The position numbers were made by a program, and so were the translations under genes. Below the pieces are notes generated by a model, which was not told the DNA's origin, made no database searches, and saw nothing but the letters and a program-made list of their open reading frames with translations. Of a stretch of DNA of 50,278 nt, positions 24,659 through 33,024 are shown piece by piece (position 1 is the stretch's first letter; each line of letters starts with the position of its first letter). The stretch is from a bacterium (GTDB taxonomy: Bacteria > Bdellovibrionota_C > UBA2361 > RFPC01): NCBI GenBank assembly GCA_030428205.1, contig JAUIBK010000025.1, positions 1 to 50,278 on the forward strand. Reading direction: 5' to 3'.

Positions 24659-27142
24659 ATGGATCCCGACTCCAATCCCATCCAATCAAGAGAAACAATC
24701 CCTCGTCCACCAGAGACGAGTTCGCACAAAGCTACCCGAGGAATCACTCCAGATTCTCCCGTCTCTCCCCAACACGATCCTCTAGCTCAACTCAACTCTG
24801 AGGAACTGTCTGCTGTCAACGCTCGTCTCTATGACGTTGAAGAGCAAGTTATTCAAACATGGGAAACAATTGGAAGTTTGCGAGGTCGCAGAGATCACAG
24901 TGCGAGAATTTGTGAGCTTGAGGAAGAGTACGCAATCTACCTCGAGCAACACAAAGATCTCTTTGAGCAGTTTCCTGCCCTCGGCCCTGCACTCCTTGAA
25001 CGGCAACAAGAAGCAGAACAGGAGGGCATCGACAGATACGTGCGGTGCGATCGTGCCGCTATTAAACTCCATCAAGCAACGCACTGGTCCCAACGCGACA
25101 GCACCGTTGCTCATCAAACCTTGGCACATCATACTCCTGAAGAACGGACTCTTATTCGAGAGTGCTTTTACGAACGGTATGAAAAAGAGATAGATCAAGC
25201 TTTTCAAGAAGCTTTTGTTCGCGACCTTCCTCAGTGGAAAAAAATTCCACGATACATCCGTGAAGGAAGAATTGGAGATGCTCTAACTGAACCCCTAAAG
25301 TTACGAAACCTCTTTCGTATCCGCGAAGCCCTCACTTTGATGCGAGACCTCTACGGGTACCAGGCAGGCATCTTTACTCTCGTCGTCGATGGTATTAAGA
25401 ATCGTAGACTCAAAGATGCGGGTGTACTCGCAACAATGCAAAAGCTCCTCGATGCCCCCGAAGCCTCACGCACCCAAGCTCTTCTTCGGGAAGATAGGGT
25501 GACCGTTGCCTCCGATAGTATGTTTATTGCCTTGAAAAGAGATGTAGATCCTCCACGTTCTCTCGCCCTGCTCTTTGAAGACCTTAGCCGAAAAGAGATA
25601 TTGGGAGCTGAGATCGATTTTAATCGCCGGTATCGCAGTAGAATGGGAGGTCGTACACTTCAAGCAGTACTTCGAGACCGCTTTGAAGGAGAGGAACTCG
25701 AGTACTTGCTCGCTCTAAAGTCAAAAGACCATGTTCAAGCTCACGCCGTACTCGTTCACCAAGCCATCTACGACAAGCGCATACGGTTAGAAGCGTGCAA
25801 AAAAGTGCTTGCTCTCTCTGAGAAAGATACCATAGCCCTCCGTGTTTCCTTTGAGAAAACTTACGGTTCAGCTCTCTCAGAGGATCATCCAGATTTGAAC
25901 ACAGGCAAACCCTATGTTGATGTACTTCGCGAACTGTTACACGGCCACAACATGACAGCTGCAGCGCTGAGACTCAATTGGGCTCTCAAGCAACGCAAAG
26001 CTGAATGGCCAGGAGATGTGTTCTACGAACACACCGGAGAACAGAATACTGCAATTATCCATGAATACGAGAGAATAACGGGCAAAGATTTTTGGAGAGA
26101 AGCACGAAAAAAAGTCAAAGGCGATCGTATAAAAATCCTTCGCTCTCTCGTGGATAATGGTGAGCTAACAACAGCTGAGCAACTTCGAGACTGCATGCAG
26201 GGGTTTGGAGCAGATAGCAAGAGCATCCTTATGATCTTAGCCGATCCCAACAACAACGATCCAGATCAACTCAAGCGTGATTACCGTGAGAGATTTCAGA
26301 GAGATCTTGACCGTGATTTGCGTTGGGAGCTTTTTGGAAACGATCGCTTTGACGCTCAGCTCCTCCGTCAAGGCCCTCCAAAGAACCTCCATGAGCTTGT
26401 TGGTCGAGTTCACCTCATGAGAAAACACGCACATAATCGGATCACTGGTTTTTTTCTCGATCGCTTTACAGAGGATGGACGTCGGCTCCGTTCCGACTTT
26501 ACAGCGCTTGAGGACTTCTTTTCCAAACATATCGAAGGAAAAGAACCAACACGAGAACAGCAAGAACGCTGTAAAGTGCTCGCCCAACTCTGTATGCAAG
26601 ATGTGAAAGAGATACGAAATCTCAAAGCTGCCATTGCGAATGTCGCCGTCAATACCACCACTCTTGCCGGTCTGATTATTGTCCCTCAGGTAGTCGTTTC
26701 TGGGCCTCTACTCACCATTACACAGTATAAAAGGGTCGCATCCGCTACCTTTCTCACGAGCCTCGCACTGCGTATTGGACTCAAAAGTGCCATAAAAGGA
26801 AGCGGCTATAGTAAGCGTGAAATGGGAATCGATCTTACTCTTGCTGGAGTAGATGGGGGATTTTGCTTTCTCAACAAACTGCGACTCGTACGTTATCTAC
26901 ATCTTAATAAAGTCTTTACGAATCCTAAAACAGCGCGCATTGCGACACAGATCGCCAGAGCCGCCATTAAAATTGGTTTGAAAAAAACACTAAAAGGCGG
27001 TGTAACTTCTACTTGGGAACTAGCAGATTCGCGCGTCTCTTCTCATGTACTTAACACACAGCGCCTAAGAGAGCTTGAAAAAGAACAAATGAGAGGGAAA
27101 CGACTTGCTCATGTCGTCTTGCGGGGGAAGTTTTCGACTTAA
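24659..27142 (+). CDS. Large protein with annexin-like repeats
   Basis: The 827-residue protein starts at the ATG at 24659; a TTG three codons upstream is the alternative. The N-terminus is disordered (Pro/Ser). From about residue 130 to 575 I see repeated units with the annexin rhythm: a phrase like iLadp..., then YxxxYgxdLxxdlxxelxGxfexLLL. The clearest is GFGADSKSILMILADP...YRERFQRDLDRDLRWELFGN (about 515-560). Others are EIDFNRRYRSRMGGRTLQAV with LRDRFEGEELEYLLAL (about 315-350) and IALRVSFEKTYGSAL (about 388-403). Annexins bind membranes through Ca2+, and bacterial members are known. Residues of about 655-710 are hydrophobic (LAGLIIVPQVVVSGPLLTI), and the C-terminus is basic. No signal peptide is present. 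The annexin call is from pattern only. Confidence 0.55.
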   Translation: MDPDSNPIQSRETIPRPPETSSHKATRGITPDSPVSPQHDPLAQLNSEELSAVNARLYDVEEQVIQTWETIGSLRGRRDHSARICELEEEYAIYLEQHKDLFEQFPALGPALLERQQEAEQEGIDRYVRCDRAAIKLHQATHWSQRDSTVAHQTLAHHTPEERTLIRECFYERYEKEIDQAFQEAFVRDLPQWKKIPRYIREGRIGDALTEPLKLRNLFRIREALTLMRDLYGYQAGIFTLVVDGIKNRRLKDAGVLATMQKLLDAPEASRTQALLREDRVTVASDSMFIALKRDVDPPRSLALLFEDLSRKEILGAEIDFNRRYRSRMGGRTLQAVLRDRFEGEELEYLLALKSKDHVQAHAVLVHQAIYDKRIRLEACKKVLALSEKDTIALRVSFEKTYGSALSEDHPDLNTGKPYVDVLRELLHGHNMTAAALRLNWALKQRKAEWPGDVFYEHTGEQNTAIIHEYERITGKDFWREARKKVKGDRIKILRSLVDNGELTTAEQLRDCMQGFGADSKSILMILADPNNNDPDQLKRDYRERFQRDLDRDLRWELFGNDRFDAQLLRQGPPKNLHELVGRVHLMRKHAHNRITGFFLDRFTEDGRRLRSDFTALEDFFSKHIEGKEPTREQQERCKVLAQLCMQDVKEIRNLKAAIANVAVNTTTLAGLIIVPQVVVSGPLLTITQYKRVASATFLTSLALRIGLKSAIKGSGYSKREMGIDLTLAGVDGGFCFLNKLRLVRYLHLNKVFTNPKTARIATQIARAAIKIGLKKTLKGGVTSTWELADSRVSSHVLNTQRLRELEKEQMRGKRLAHVVLRGKFST

Positions 27143-27151
27143 GTCGAAAAC
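27130..27151. other. 22-bp perfect palindrome across the stop codon
   Basis: GTTTTCGACTTAAGTCGAAAAC is self-complementary and contains the TAA stop (27140-27142) of the annexin-like gene. It could be a terminator or a protein-binding palindrome. Confidence 0.5.
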
Positions 27152-27153
27152 TC

Positions 27154-27301
27154 TCTTGACCCTGACCTTTACCTTAACCTTGACCTTGACCAAAAAAACA
27201 TCACTCATCAGAGGCAAAACCCTTCATATACGAACAATGAGTCCTGAGTAGGGTATTGATTTTTTGTTAGATTAAGGTCAAGCCAAAGGTCAAGGTTAAG
27301 A
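27154..27301. repeat. TTGACC/GGTCAA repeat, copy 1
   Basis: The left arm (27154-27191) is a tandem of TTGACC-like words (TTGACCCTGACC... CTTGACCTTGACC). The right arm (27270-27301) is GATTAAGGTCAAGCCAAAGG followed by TCAAGG. The arms are inverted copies of each other around 78 bases. It marks the left edge of the island, just before the first G/C-ending-codon gene. Confidence 0.8.
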
Positions 27302-27475
27302 GATTAATAGGGAGGAGATGAAGTTCTGAGGTAAGGGCGAGAGGGACTAGTAGTTTTCCTTTTGAAAAACCTCTTTTCACCCAGGGGCTGTCCGTACGAA
27401 TCATGTGATTGTCGGACAGCCCCCCCGAAAGGACGAAGCGCTCGAGATAGAAGAACCATCTCAAGCGAATGACTC

Positions 27476-28240
27476 CTACGACTCGCCTTGCGTGTCGTCC
27501 GAGGCACCCGCGGTGGCCGTCTGGGCCTCATCTTGGTCTTGAGCTGGTTCCTTGAGGTCTTCCTCGTCGATCACGCCAAGTTCGATCAGACGAGCTTGTG
27601 TGGCTTCACAGAACTGCTTGGCTGCCGGACGAAGAGCCGCACGGAGAAGCTCGCGACCGAGGTCCTTCTTGACCATCTTCTCGATCATCGAGAACGCCCC
27701 ATCAGGCAGCTCGATCTCGAGGGTCTTGTCCTTGAAGTACTCCTTGCGCAGGTGCTCGAGGATCATGCCGCCCGCAGTGGTGATGATGAATGCTCGCATG
27801 GTAGCAAAGCGCACGATCATCAATGCCACGGTGCCAATCAGCCCGAGCACGCCAAGAGTCGTCAGCCCCTTGCCGAGCTGCTCGAGGATCTGCTCACGCT
27901 CCTCCTCGCTCAGCTGAGGACCTTCCTCGCTGGTCTCTTGGCTTTCCTCAGGTGGTGTGCCGAGCAAGTCCTCGAGACCGTCGCCGAGCTTGGCGAAGGC
28001 GTCCAGACGCGAACCGGGAGAGACAGGGAACTGCTCTGAGTCCTTGTCGACATTGACCTCGAACCCAGAGCTCCCGTCAGCATAGCCATGCAAGACGGCA
28101 CCAAGCCCTTTGTAGTTACCGAAGAGCTCGAGGTAGAGCGTGCCGAGGCGACGCTCCTTGTCTCCCGGTTCTCCGTTGGGATGCACTGGAAACGAATGTC
28201 TGACCCCGTTGAGGGTGACGTTGAGGGTGACTTTGTCCAT
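27476..28240 (-). CDS. Hypothetical membrane protein (G/C-ending codons)
   Basis: The 254-residue protein has a soluble N-terminal domain (residues 1-95, MDKVTLNVTLNGVRHSFPVH), an acidic linker (EESQETSEEGPQLSEEEREQ) and a hydrophobic block at about residues 122-165 (TTLGVLGLIGTVALMIVRFA). A basic helical region then leads to a second acidic tail. The family is not recognised. The start has the strong site AAGGAGG. Codon use is dominated by G/C-ending codons, unlike the annexin-like gene beside it, and matches the other such genes in the island. A perfect hairpin and a minus-strand terminator-like hairpin lie in its leader. Confidence 0.7.
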   Translation of the reverse strand: MDKVTLNVTLNGVRHSFPVHPNGEPGDKERRLGTLYLELFGNYKGLGAVLHGYADGSSGFEVNVDKDSEQFPVSPGSRLDAFAKLGDGLEDLLGTPPEESQETSEEGPQLSEEEREQILEQLGKGLTTLGVLGLIGTVALMIVRFATMRAFIITTAGGMILEHLRKEYFKDKTLEIELPDGAFSMIEKMVKKDLGRELLRAALRPAAKQFCEATQARLIELGVIDEEDLKEPAQDQDEAQTATAGASDDTQGES

Positions 28241-28310
28241 GGGTGGACCTCCTTATTCCTTGGGTGAATGGGTTTGAATTGAAGAGTCTGATGCCCTTCA
28301 CAGGTATGCA

Positions 28311-28352
28311 TGTGGTATGCGCTAAAGAACAAACTCTTTAGCGCATACCACA
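28311..28352. other. Perfect 17-bp hairpin in a divergent leader region
   Basis: TGTGGTATGCGCTAAAG (28311-28327) and its exact complement (28336-28352) flank AACAAACT. It lies 71 bases upstream of the minus-strand gene starting at 28240. It could be an mRNA leader structure, or a terminator or attenuator. Confidence 0.6.
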
Positions 28353-28903
28353 GCTCGATAACCCCTAGAAAATAAGAAGAAAAAAGTAAAAACCTAGGCT
28401 ATTTCTACTAGCCCCTTACTCATATAAAAGATCAGATGAAGGCGGGGACTCTCAAGCATCCCCTCAAAAAGAGCGTAAAAGCGCTCTGAGCTATCATACT
28501 GAACTCCCTATGCTAAAGATACCTTGAGTGAGACAAATCCTCTCTTAGGAACCATCCGCTGGGATATGGAGTATAACAAATTAACCCTGAAAGTAGAGTA
28601 AGGCACTAGAATACGTTACACTTTCCACTGGGTTCTTGTGGTCTTTTCTCCATTATTTTATCTGAGTAGAGAGATTTTACTCACTGCTTCTTTCTCACCA
28701 TGCTCCGCTAAGAGAATGAGAGAGAAGTAGTGATGACTTAGTTAAGGAAATAGTAAGAGGTTATACTCTTCATTCACGTACTCCTTCTCGTTGTGTGTTC
28801 AGCATGAGTGTATTCAGTGCTTCGAGCTTGTGACTATAAGCTGGAAGCACTGAACCATCTTGTGCAATTCACCAAACCGCCCCAAAGGGGCAAGGAGTCC
28901 ATC
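28353..28903. other. Divergent intergenic region with a possible minus-strand attenuator
   Basis: I see no gene here. Read on the minus strand, AGAGCG/CGCTCT (28470-28487) is followed by TTTTTGAGG, a short terminator-like hairpin ahead of the 28240 start. TTATACT at 28761-28767 looks like a -10 box for the plus-strand binding-protein gene, although no good -35 is visible. The region must hold promoters for both divergent genes. Confidence 0.4.
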
Positions 28904-29740
28904 ATGAAACTGAACGTGTTTCTCGTGTTGGTCATCGTCGGCCTCGGTGCCGCGTTGCTCGTCAACATGAACAAGGCGAACACCACGCCGACCGCCACGA
29001 CCACTCTGTCCGAGGGGTCCAACATCAACCCCAACGACAAGGTCTGGGAAGCCGACGTGGCCGAGTACCCGGGCATCGCTGAAATCGATGCAGACGGGAA
29101 CTGGTCCGGTGTCGGTATCGAAATGCTCGAAGCGGCTGCCGCCGCCGAGGGTGCTACCGTCGCGTACACCCATGTGACCCTCGAAGAGGGTTTCGGCCGT
29201 CTCGGCAAGGAGTCGGAAATCCTGGTTGGGTTTCTCGACAAGACGAGCGATCGCCTCAAGGGCGGCAACCGATGCGTCACCCTTACCGAAGGCAGCAAGA
29301 GCCTCGTGCAGGCCGTCGGTAGTAGCAACACGCTGCCCTCGACGGACAACCTCACTGGCGACGACCTCGCCGCCGAGATCGTGGGCGGGACCAAGGTCTC
29401 CGTCGTGGGTGCGAGCAGTAACCGCAACGTCGCGGTCAAGCTCGGTGGTCAAGTCGTCTCGGCGACCGACAACACCGACGCGCTTGACGCGCTCGTCGCA
29501 GGCAATGCCGCCTTCGCGCTCGACGACAGCCAGCGTCTGTGGAAGCAGATGCAGGACCCGAAGTACTCGGACAAGGTCGAGATCGTCGGCAAGCCGTTTG
29601 GCTTCGTTCCGGCCGGCTTCTATGTGTGGCCCGGTGGCAGCAAGCTGCAGTCCACACTGGAGCTGCGCTTCACCGAAGCACGCGAGAACGGCACCTTCGA
29701 CGAAGCCTGGTACGCCGCGTTTGGTGCGATGGGTGGCTGA
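28904..29740 (+). CDS. Solute-binding-protein family 3-like protein, membrane-tethered or secreted
   Basis: The start at 28904 has CAAGGAG 7 bases upstream. The 278-residue protein has an N-terminal hydrophobic segment (FLVLVIVGLGAALLV, residues 6-20) without a clear cleavage site or lipobox, so it may stay anchored. The remainder looks like a type 2 periplasmic binding domain: DGNWSGVGIEMLEAAA, a mid-domain GTKVSVVGASSNRNVAVKLG typical of the second lobe, AGNAAFALDDSQ, and a C-terminal ENGTFDEAWYAAFG. No permease or ATPase is nearby, so it is more likely a sensor or partner than part of an importer. Codons are strongly G/C-ending. The other binding domain of this kind in the window belongs to the GluR0-like channel at 46844-47962. 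Confidence 0.7.
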   Translation: MKLNVFLVLVIVGLGAALLVNMNKANTTPTATTTLSEGSNINPNDKVWEADVAEYPGIAEIDADGNWSGVGIEMLEAAAAAEGATVAYTHVTLEEGFGRLGKESEILVGFLDKTSDRLKGGNRCVTLTEGSKSLVQAVGSSNTLPSTDNLTGDDLAAEIVGGTKVSVVGASSNRNVAVKLGGQVVSATDNTDALDALVAGNAAFALDDSQRLWKQMQDPKYSDKVEIVGKPFGFVPAGFYVWPGGSKLQSTLELRFTEARENGTFDEAWYAAFGAMGG

Positions 29741-29765
29741 TCGGCAACCCACCGCAGGATCTGGG

Positions 29766-29820
29766 AAGGATGGACCTGATCACTCGCCCTCGTGCGAGTG
29801 TGACGGTCCATCCTTTTCTT
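29766..29820 (+). terminator. Rho-independent terminator after the binding-protein gene
   Basis: The outer stem AAGGATGGACC/GGTCCATCC (29766-29776 and 29805-29813) and inner stem CACTCG/CGAGTG are followed by TTTTCTTT. Confidence 0.85.
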
Positions 29821-29870
29821 TGGTTTTCAACTAAGTCATCCTACTTAACTTTCCCATTCCACCACAGCCC

Positions 29871-29989
29871 CTCTTAATCTTGACCCTGACCTTGACCTAA
29901 AAACTGAAATCTATCTCCCTCACAAAACCCAAGTTCACGACCTTGACACTCTGTAGGCCAAGGTCAAGACTAAGGTCAAGATGAAGAGG
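29871..29989. repeat. TTGACC/GGTCAA repeat, copy 2
   Basis: The left arm is CTCTTAATCTTGACCCTGAC plus CTTGACC (29871-29897). The right arm is CCAAGGTCAAGACTAAGGTC plus AAGATGAAGAGG (29958-29989). Confidence 0.8.
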
Positions 29990-30020
29990 GCTCTGTGGAG
30001 CAGTCGTAGTTTAGAGGTGT

Positions 30021-31151
30021 ATGAAACGAATCACTCACACCAAATCATTCCCCTGGTTTGAATCCGCCAAAGCACTCGGCATTGAGTTCCCCACTGAGCG
30101 AGAAATGCGTTGCACTAGTGATGCCTACATCTCTCTGACACCAACCGAGCAATCTTTACTCCTTAAAGCTTCCACAGAACTCTATGCCCTCATCGAGCAG
30201 GCCTCCTCTCAGGTTTTCAAAGAAAACCGACTCTCTCAATTTCTTATCCCCGAGCCGTATCACAACTTTTTTCAAACCTCGTGGCACGCCTCTCAATCCC
30301 CATGGCTTGGCCGTTTTGATTTCACATTCTCAAAAAATGGAGTCCCAAAACTTCTCGAATTTAATTCAGATACCCCTGCTCTCTTAGCTGAGTCTTCCCT
30401 CCTTCAAGAAGCGTGGAGACAATCAACATTTTCCACCCAAAAGTCATGGAATGACATTGAAGAGCTCTTTGTCCCTCATGTATCAAAAGCCGCATTCTCT
30501 AAGCTACACCTGACTACTCCAAAAGGCTTAATGTACGACCAGCTACAAACAAAGCTTATTGAGCGTTTAGTAAAGCAGGCTGGAAAAGAAACTACTTTCT
30601 TCCCTCTTCAATCACTTTCTTGGGATGAATCGCACGAAGATTTTGTTGATGACAACACTCAGCGGATTGAAGCTCTTTACAAGTTTTATCCTTGGGAGTG
30701 GATGATTGAAGATGACACCTCAAAACATCTCCCTCAAAGCACACTGCAATGGTTTGAGCCTCCTTCAAGAATGCTCTCAAGCTGTAAATACATGCTTGCT
30801 CTCCTCTGGGAGCTCTTTCCGGAGCACGACTTTCTTCTACCAACATTTTCTGAGGCGACTCCTCTTGGAGATTCTTACGTACAAAAACCGTACTACTCTC
30901 ACCGTGGCGAAGGAATTCACCTTCAAAAAAACGAGAAAAAGCTCTCGATACCTAGCCCAATACAGCATGAATCGTTTGTCTATCAGGAGCTTTGCCCCCT
31001 TCCCCGCCTTGGCAATCGGTACTGTTGTGTTAGTGTATGGATGGTGGGAAGTTCCCCAGCTGGTATTGGTATTCGCGAGAGTCGTACTCCAGTTACCGAT
31101 GGAGGAGCTTTTTTTATTCCTCACCTTATAGAGGATCATAAAGAAGCGTAA
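30021..31151 (+). CDS. Glutathionylspermidine-synthase-like ATP-grasp ligase, catalytic residues present
   Basis: The 376-residue protein is a member of the GspS synthetase-domain family (YgiC/YjfC type, lacking the amidase domain). It should ligate a carboxyl group to an amine such as a polyamine, using ATP. Residues expected at the active site are visible: R98 and D100 (GRFDF), E113 and N115 (LLEFNSDTP), K256 in SSCKYMLALLW, K289 in YVQKPYYSHRGEGI, and R352 in AGIGIRES. FVYQELCPLP and the C-terminal FFIPHLI also match the family. It starts an operon: its stop overlaps the next ATG as TAATG, and a homospermidine-synthase-like gene follows. It is a functional-looking counterpart of the degenerate paralogue at 43086. 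The acceptor and donor are unknown. Confidence 0.85.
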   Translation: MKRITHTKSFPWFESAKALGIEFPTEREMRCTSDAYISLTPTEQSLLLKASTELYALIEQASSQVFKENRLSQFLIPEPYHNFFQTSWHASQSPWLGRFDFTFSKNGVPKLLEFNSDTPALLAESSLLQEAWRQSTFSTQKSWNDIEELFVPHVSKAAFSKLHLTTPKGLMYDQLQTKLIERLVKQAGKETTFFPLQSLSWDESHEDFVDDNTQRIEALYKFYPWEWMIEDDTSKHLPQSTLQWFEPPSRMLSSCKYMLALLWELFPEHDFLLPTFSEATPLGDSYVQKPYYSHRGEGIHLQKNEKKLSIPSPIQHESFVYQELCPLPRLGNRYCCVSVWMVGSSPAGIGIRESRTPVTDGGAFFIPHLIEDHKEA

Positions 31152-31504
31152 TGGCTCACTTCAAATCTCCCTGGACCTTCACCCTCTCTGAATTCTTGCG
31201 ACAATCGTACGCAGAAGATTTTGAAGATCTGCAAGCGCTCTGTGAAGAGCTCCTTGCCTCTTTTCCATCTCCTGATACACAGCCGAAACCCTCAAAAGAA
31301 CTTCTCAAGAAATTTGACACCCTGATGCACTTTATCTTGGAAGAAGATGAGCTTACGGCGCTTCATTCACGAACACTTTTTCTTAAAGGAGCGCTACACT
31401 CCTGCCTACTCTCTTCAACCACACCACAACACGCTTCTTGTACTTACAACGCTATCGTAGGCCTTCAAGAGATATGCCAACCGTTTGACTTCTCTTTTGA
31501 TTAA
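31151..31504 (+). CDS. Hypothetical small helical protein
   Basis: The 117-residue cytosolic protein has no recognised motif. It is mostly helical (DLQALCEELLASF, KKFDTLMHFILEEDE) and contains five Cys residues, C29, C82, C97, C113-type positions among them, without a metal-knuckle spacing. It is sandwiched between the ATP-grasp gene (TAATG overlap) and the homospermidine-synthase-like gene (3-base gap), so it is probably an accessory subunit or carrier in the same reaction pathway. Confidence 0.6.
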   Translation: MAHFKSPWTFTLSEFLRQSYAEDFEDLQALCEELLASFPSPDTQPKPSKELLKKFDTLMHFILEEDELTALHSRTLFLKGALHSCLLSSTTPQHASCTYNAIVGLQEICQPFDFSFD

Positions 31505-31507
31505 CAT

Positions 31508-32905
31508 ATGCGCTCATTTTCAGACTATAAAGGAATACTACACATCGTCGGCTACTCTCCGTACGAAGGGCGCTATCCAATTCATGAAGATACGATTGAA
31601 TGCGAAGTCGCAACGATACTTGTTGAAGTAGCAACACGCCACCTCGCACTCCCCCCTTCTCAGATTCGTCTCTACATCCCACCTCACGTTCATAACTCAA
31701 CGAACCACGGCTCTGCGCAACAAACCATCCTCAAGGATCCAACCCTTACAACCGTTCAACAAGCGCTCAGCCCTCACTTTTCCAGCGGAGATGTTCTTCT
31801 TAATCTCCTCCCTGGACTAGATAGTATGCATTTTGCTCAGTGGTGTACGGAGCGCGGTGGGCATTTTCTCTGCACCTCATTTGAACACTTTTCCTCTGAG
31901 CCCAGAGAAGACTGCTACACGGAGTCCCTCGTTGGTGCTTACGAGAGATATCTTCAAGAACAACCCAAGACACTCTCACTCCCAAGCTCTCTTTTTGCCT
32001 TTGGAACGGCTCCAGGTCTTACCAATCTCTATGCCCTTCAAGCCATCCGTGACTTTGCAGCCTCCTGCCAACTCGACGAAGCACTCACCGATTCTCCAGC
32101 TCAATTAGCTCGAAAACTTCACCTCGAGGGCATTCTGCTTACCGATAGAGATACTCAAGAGAGCAAGAGCGCGGTATTCGAAAATATCTTTTCTAATACC
32201 TACTCTGTAAGCACTCTCTTGAGCGAGGCCGTGATGAACGCAGAACTCCCTCTCCCCCAACTGTCTAAGCTCTTTCCCTCTTCTCTCTCTTTCTCTCCTG
32301 ATTTTCCGCTCCACTTCCACCTTCCACAGATGGGACTCGAACTCGTGGCTCAGGCAGAAACCCCTTTGGGCCCATGTAAAGGCCATCTTATACGTAGTGA
32401 TGAAGCGCTTAGTTTAAGCATAGCACTTAACCGCGACAAATCTTTCTCTCCTTTTCTCGGTCGAATAACACAACCGTGCCCAGCAGCACAAAAGTCATTT
32501 GAACACCTCAAAGCACGAGAATATCAAGAGCAAGAGAGCGCGGAGATTCTCTGTAAAAAGCTTTCATCTGGCCAAAGCGAGATTGGAGCACAACTTATAA
32601 GTAGAAAATATGGCAGTTGGTGGTGTGGACACTCGCTTTCACTTGAACAAGCAAGAGAGATTGTTCCATTTGCCAACGCAACTCTGGTGCAAAATGCTTT
32701 GGCTATCTTGGGTGGAGTCTTGGCTTGCTTACGAGAGCCTTCAAGAGGATTTATGCTTCCAGAAAATATCGATCCACAAAAGACTTGGGACTATCTTGAG
32801 CCCTTCTTGGGAAGACCTCAGTCGGTGTTGCTCAAAGAGAGTAAAGAGACTCGAGCAGTGTATGGGGATGACGGAGAAATCCTTTCGTTTCTGCTCAACT
32901 CCTAG
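31508..32905 (+). CDS. Homospermidine-synthase-like protein with altered NAD motif
   Basis: The 465-residue protein matches bacterial homospermidine synthase (saccharopine-dehydrogenase-like) in several blocks: LLNLLPGLDSMHFAQWCTER, AFGTAPGLTNLYALQAI, YGSWWCGHSLSLEQAREIVP, FANATLVQNALAILGGVLAC, and EPSRGFMLPENID with PFLGRPQSV. The enzyme makes homospermidine from putrescine (or putrescine and spermidine) with NAD as a recycled hydride carrier. Unusually, the N-terminal Rossmann glycine motif expected at residues 10-21 reads IVGYSPYEG instead of a GxGxxG pattern, so NAD use may be altered. It is third in the operon with the ATP-grasp ligase, which suggests that it supplies or modifies the polyamine to be conjugated. 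Confidence 0.7.
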   Translation: MRSFSDYKGILHIVGYSPYEGRYPIHEDTIECEVATILVEVATRHLALPPSQIRLYIPPHVHNSTNHGSAQQTILKDPTLTTVQQALSPHFSSGDVLLNLLPGLDSMHFAQWCTERGGHFLCTSFEHFSSEPREDCYTESLVGAYERYLQEQPKTLSLPSSLFAFGTAPGLTNLYALQAIRDFAASCQLDEALTDSPAQLARKLHLEGILLTDRDTQESKSAVFENIFSNTYSVSTLLSEAVMNAELPLPQLSKLFPSSLSFSPDFPLHFHLPQMGLELVAQAETPLGPCKGHLIRSDEALSLSIALNRDKSFSPFLGRITQPCPAAQKSFEHLKAREYQEQESAEILCKKLSSGQSEIGAQLISRKYGSWWCGHSLSLEQAREIVPFANATLVQNALAILGGVLACLREPSRGFMLPENIDPQKTWDYLEPFLGRPQSVLLKESKETRAVYGDDGEILSFLLNS

Positions 32906-32945
32906 AACTCTTGGTCAAGACTTTTGGACATTTATTGTCACACTA

Positions 32946-32995
32946 GCTCTCTTAATCTTGACCTTTGGCTTGACCGTTCAGCCGAACGGTCAAGA
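32946..32995. repeat. TTGACC/GGTCAA repeat, copy 3, with perfect 11-bp hairpin
   Basis: CTTAATCTTGACCTTTGGCT leads into CTTGACCGTTC (32969-32979), AGCC, GAACGGTCAAG (32984-32994). It lies between convergent genes, just after the homospermidine-synthase-like stop, and may terminate transcription. Confidence 0.75.
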
Positions 32996-33024
32996 TTTCG
33001 ATACGAAACGAAGAGAAACCCTCT

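Noticed and set aside
27154..27191. Tandem TTGACC words as -35 promoter boxes
   Set aside because: TTGACC resembles TTGACA, but the words are repeated in tandem without spaced -10 boxes, and their arms pair as hairpins.
28814..29752. Long open frame (312 codons) antisense to the binding-protein gene
   Set aside because: Same cause: biased third positions leave the opposite strand open. The sense frame has a binding-protein pattern, a strong ribosome site and a terminator.
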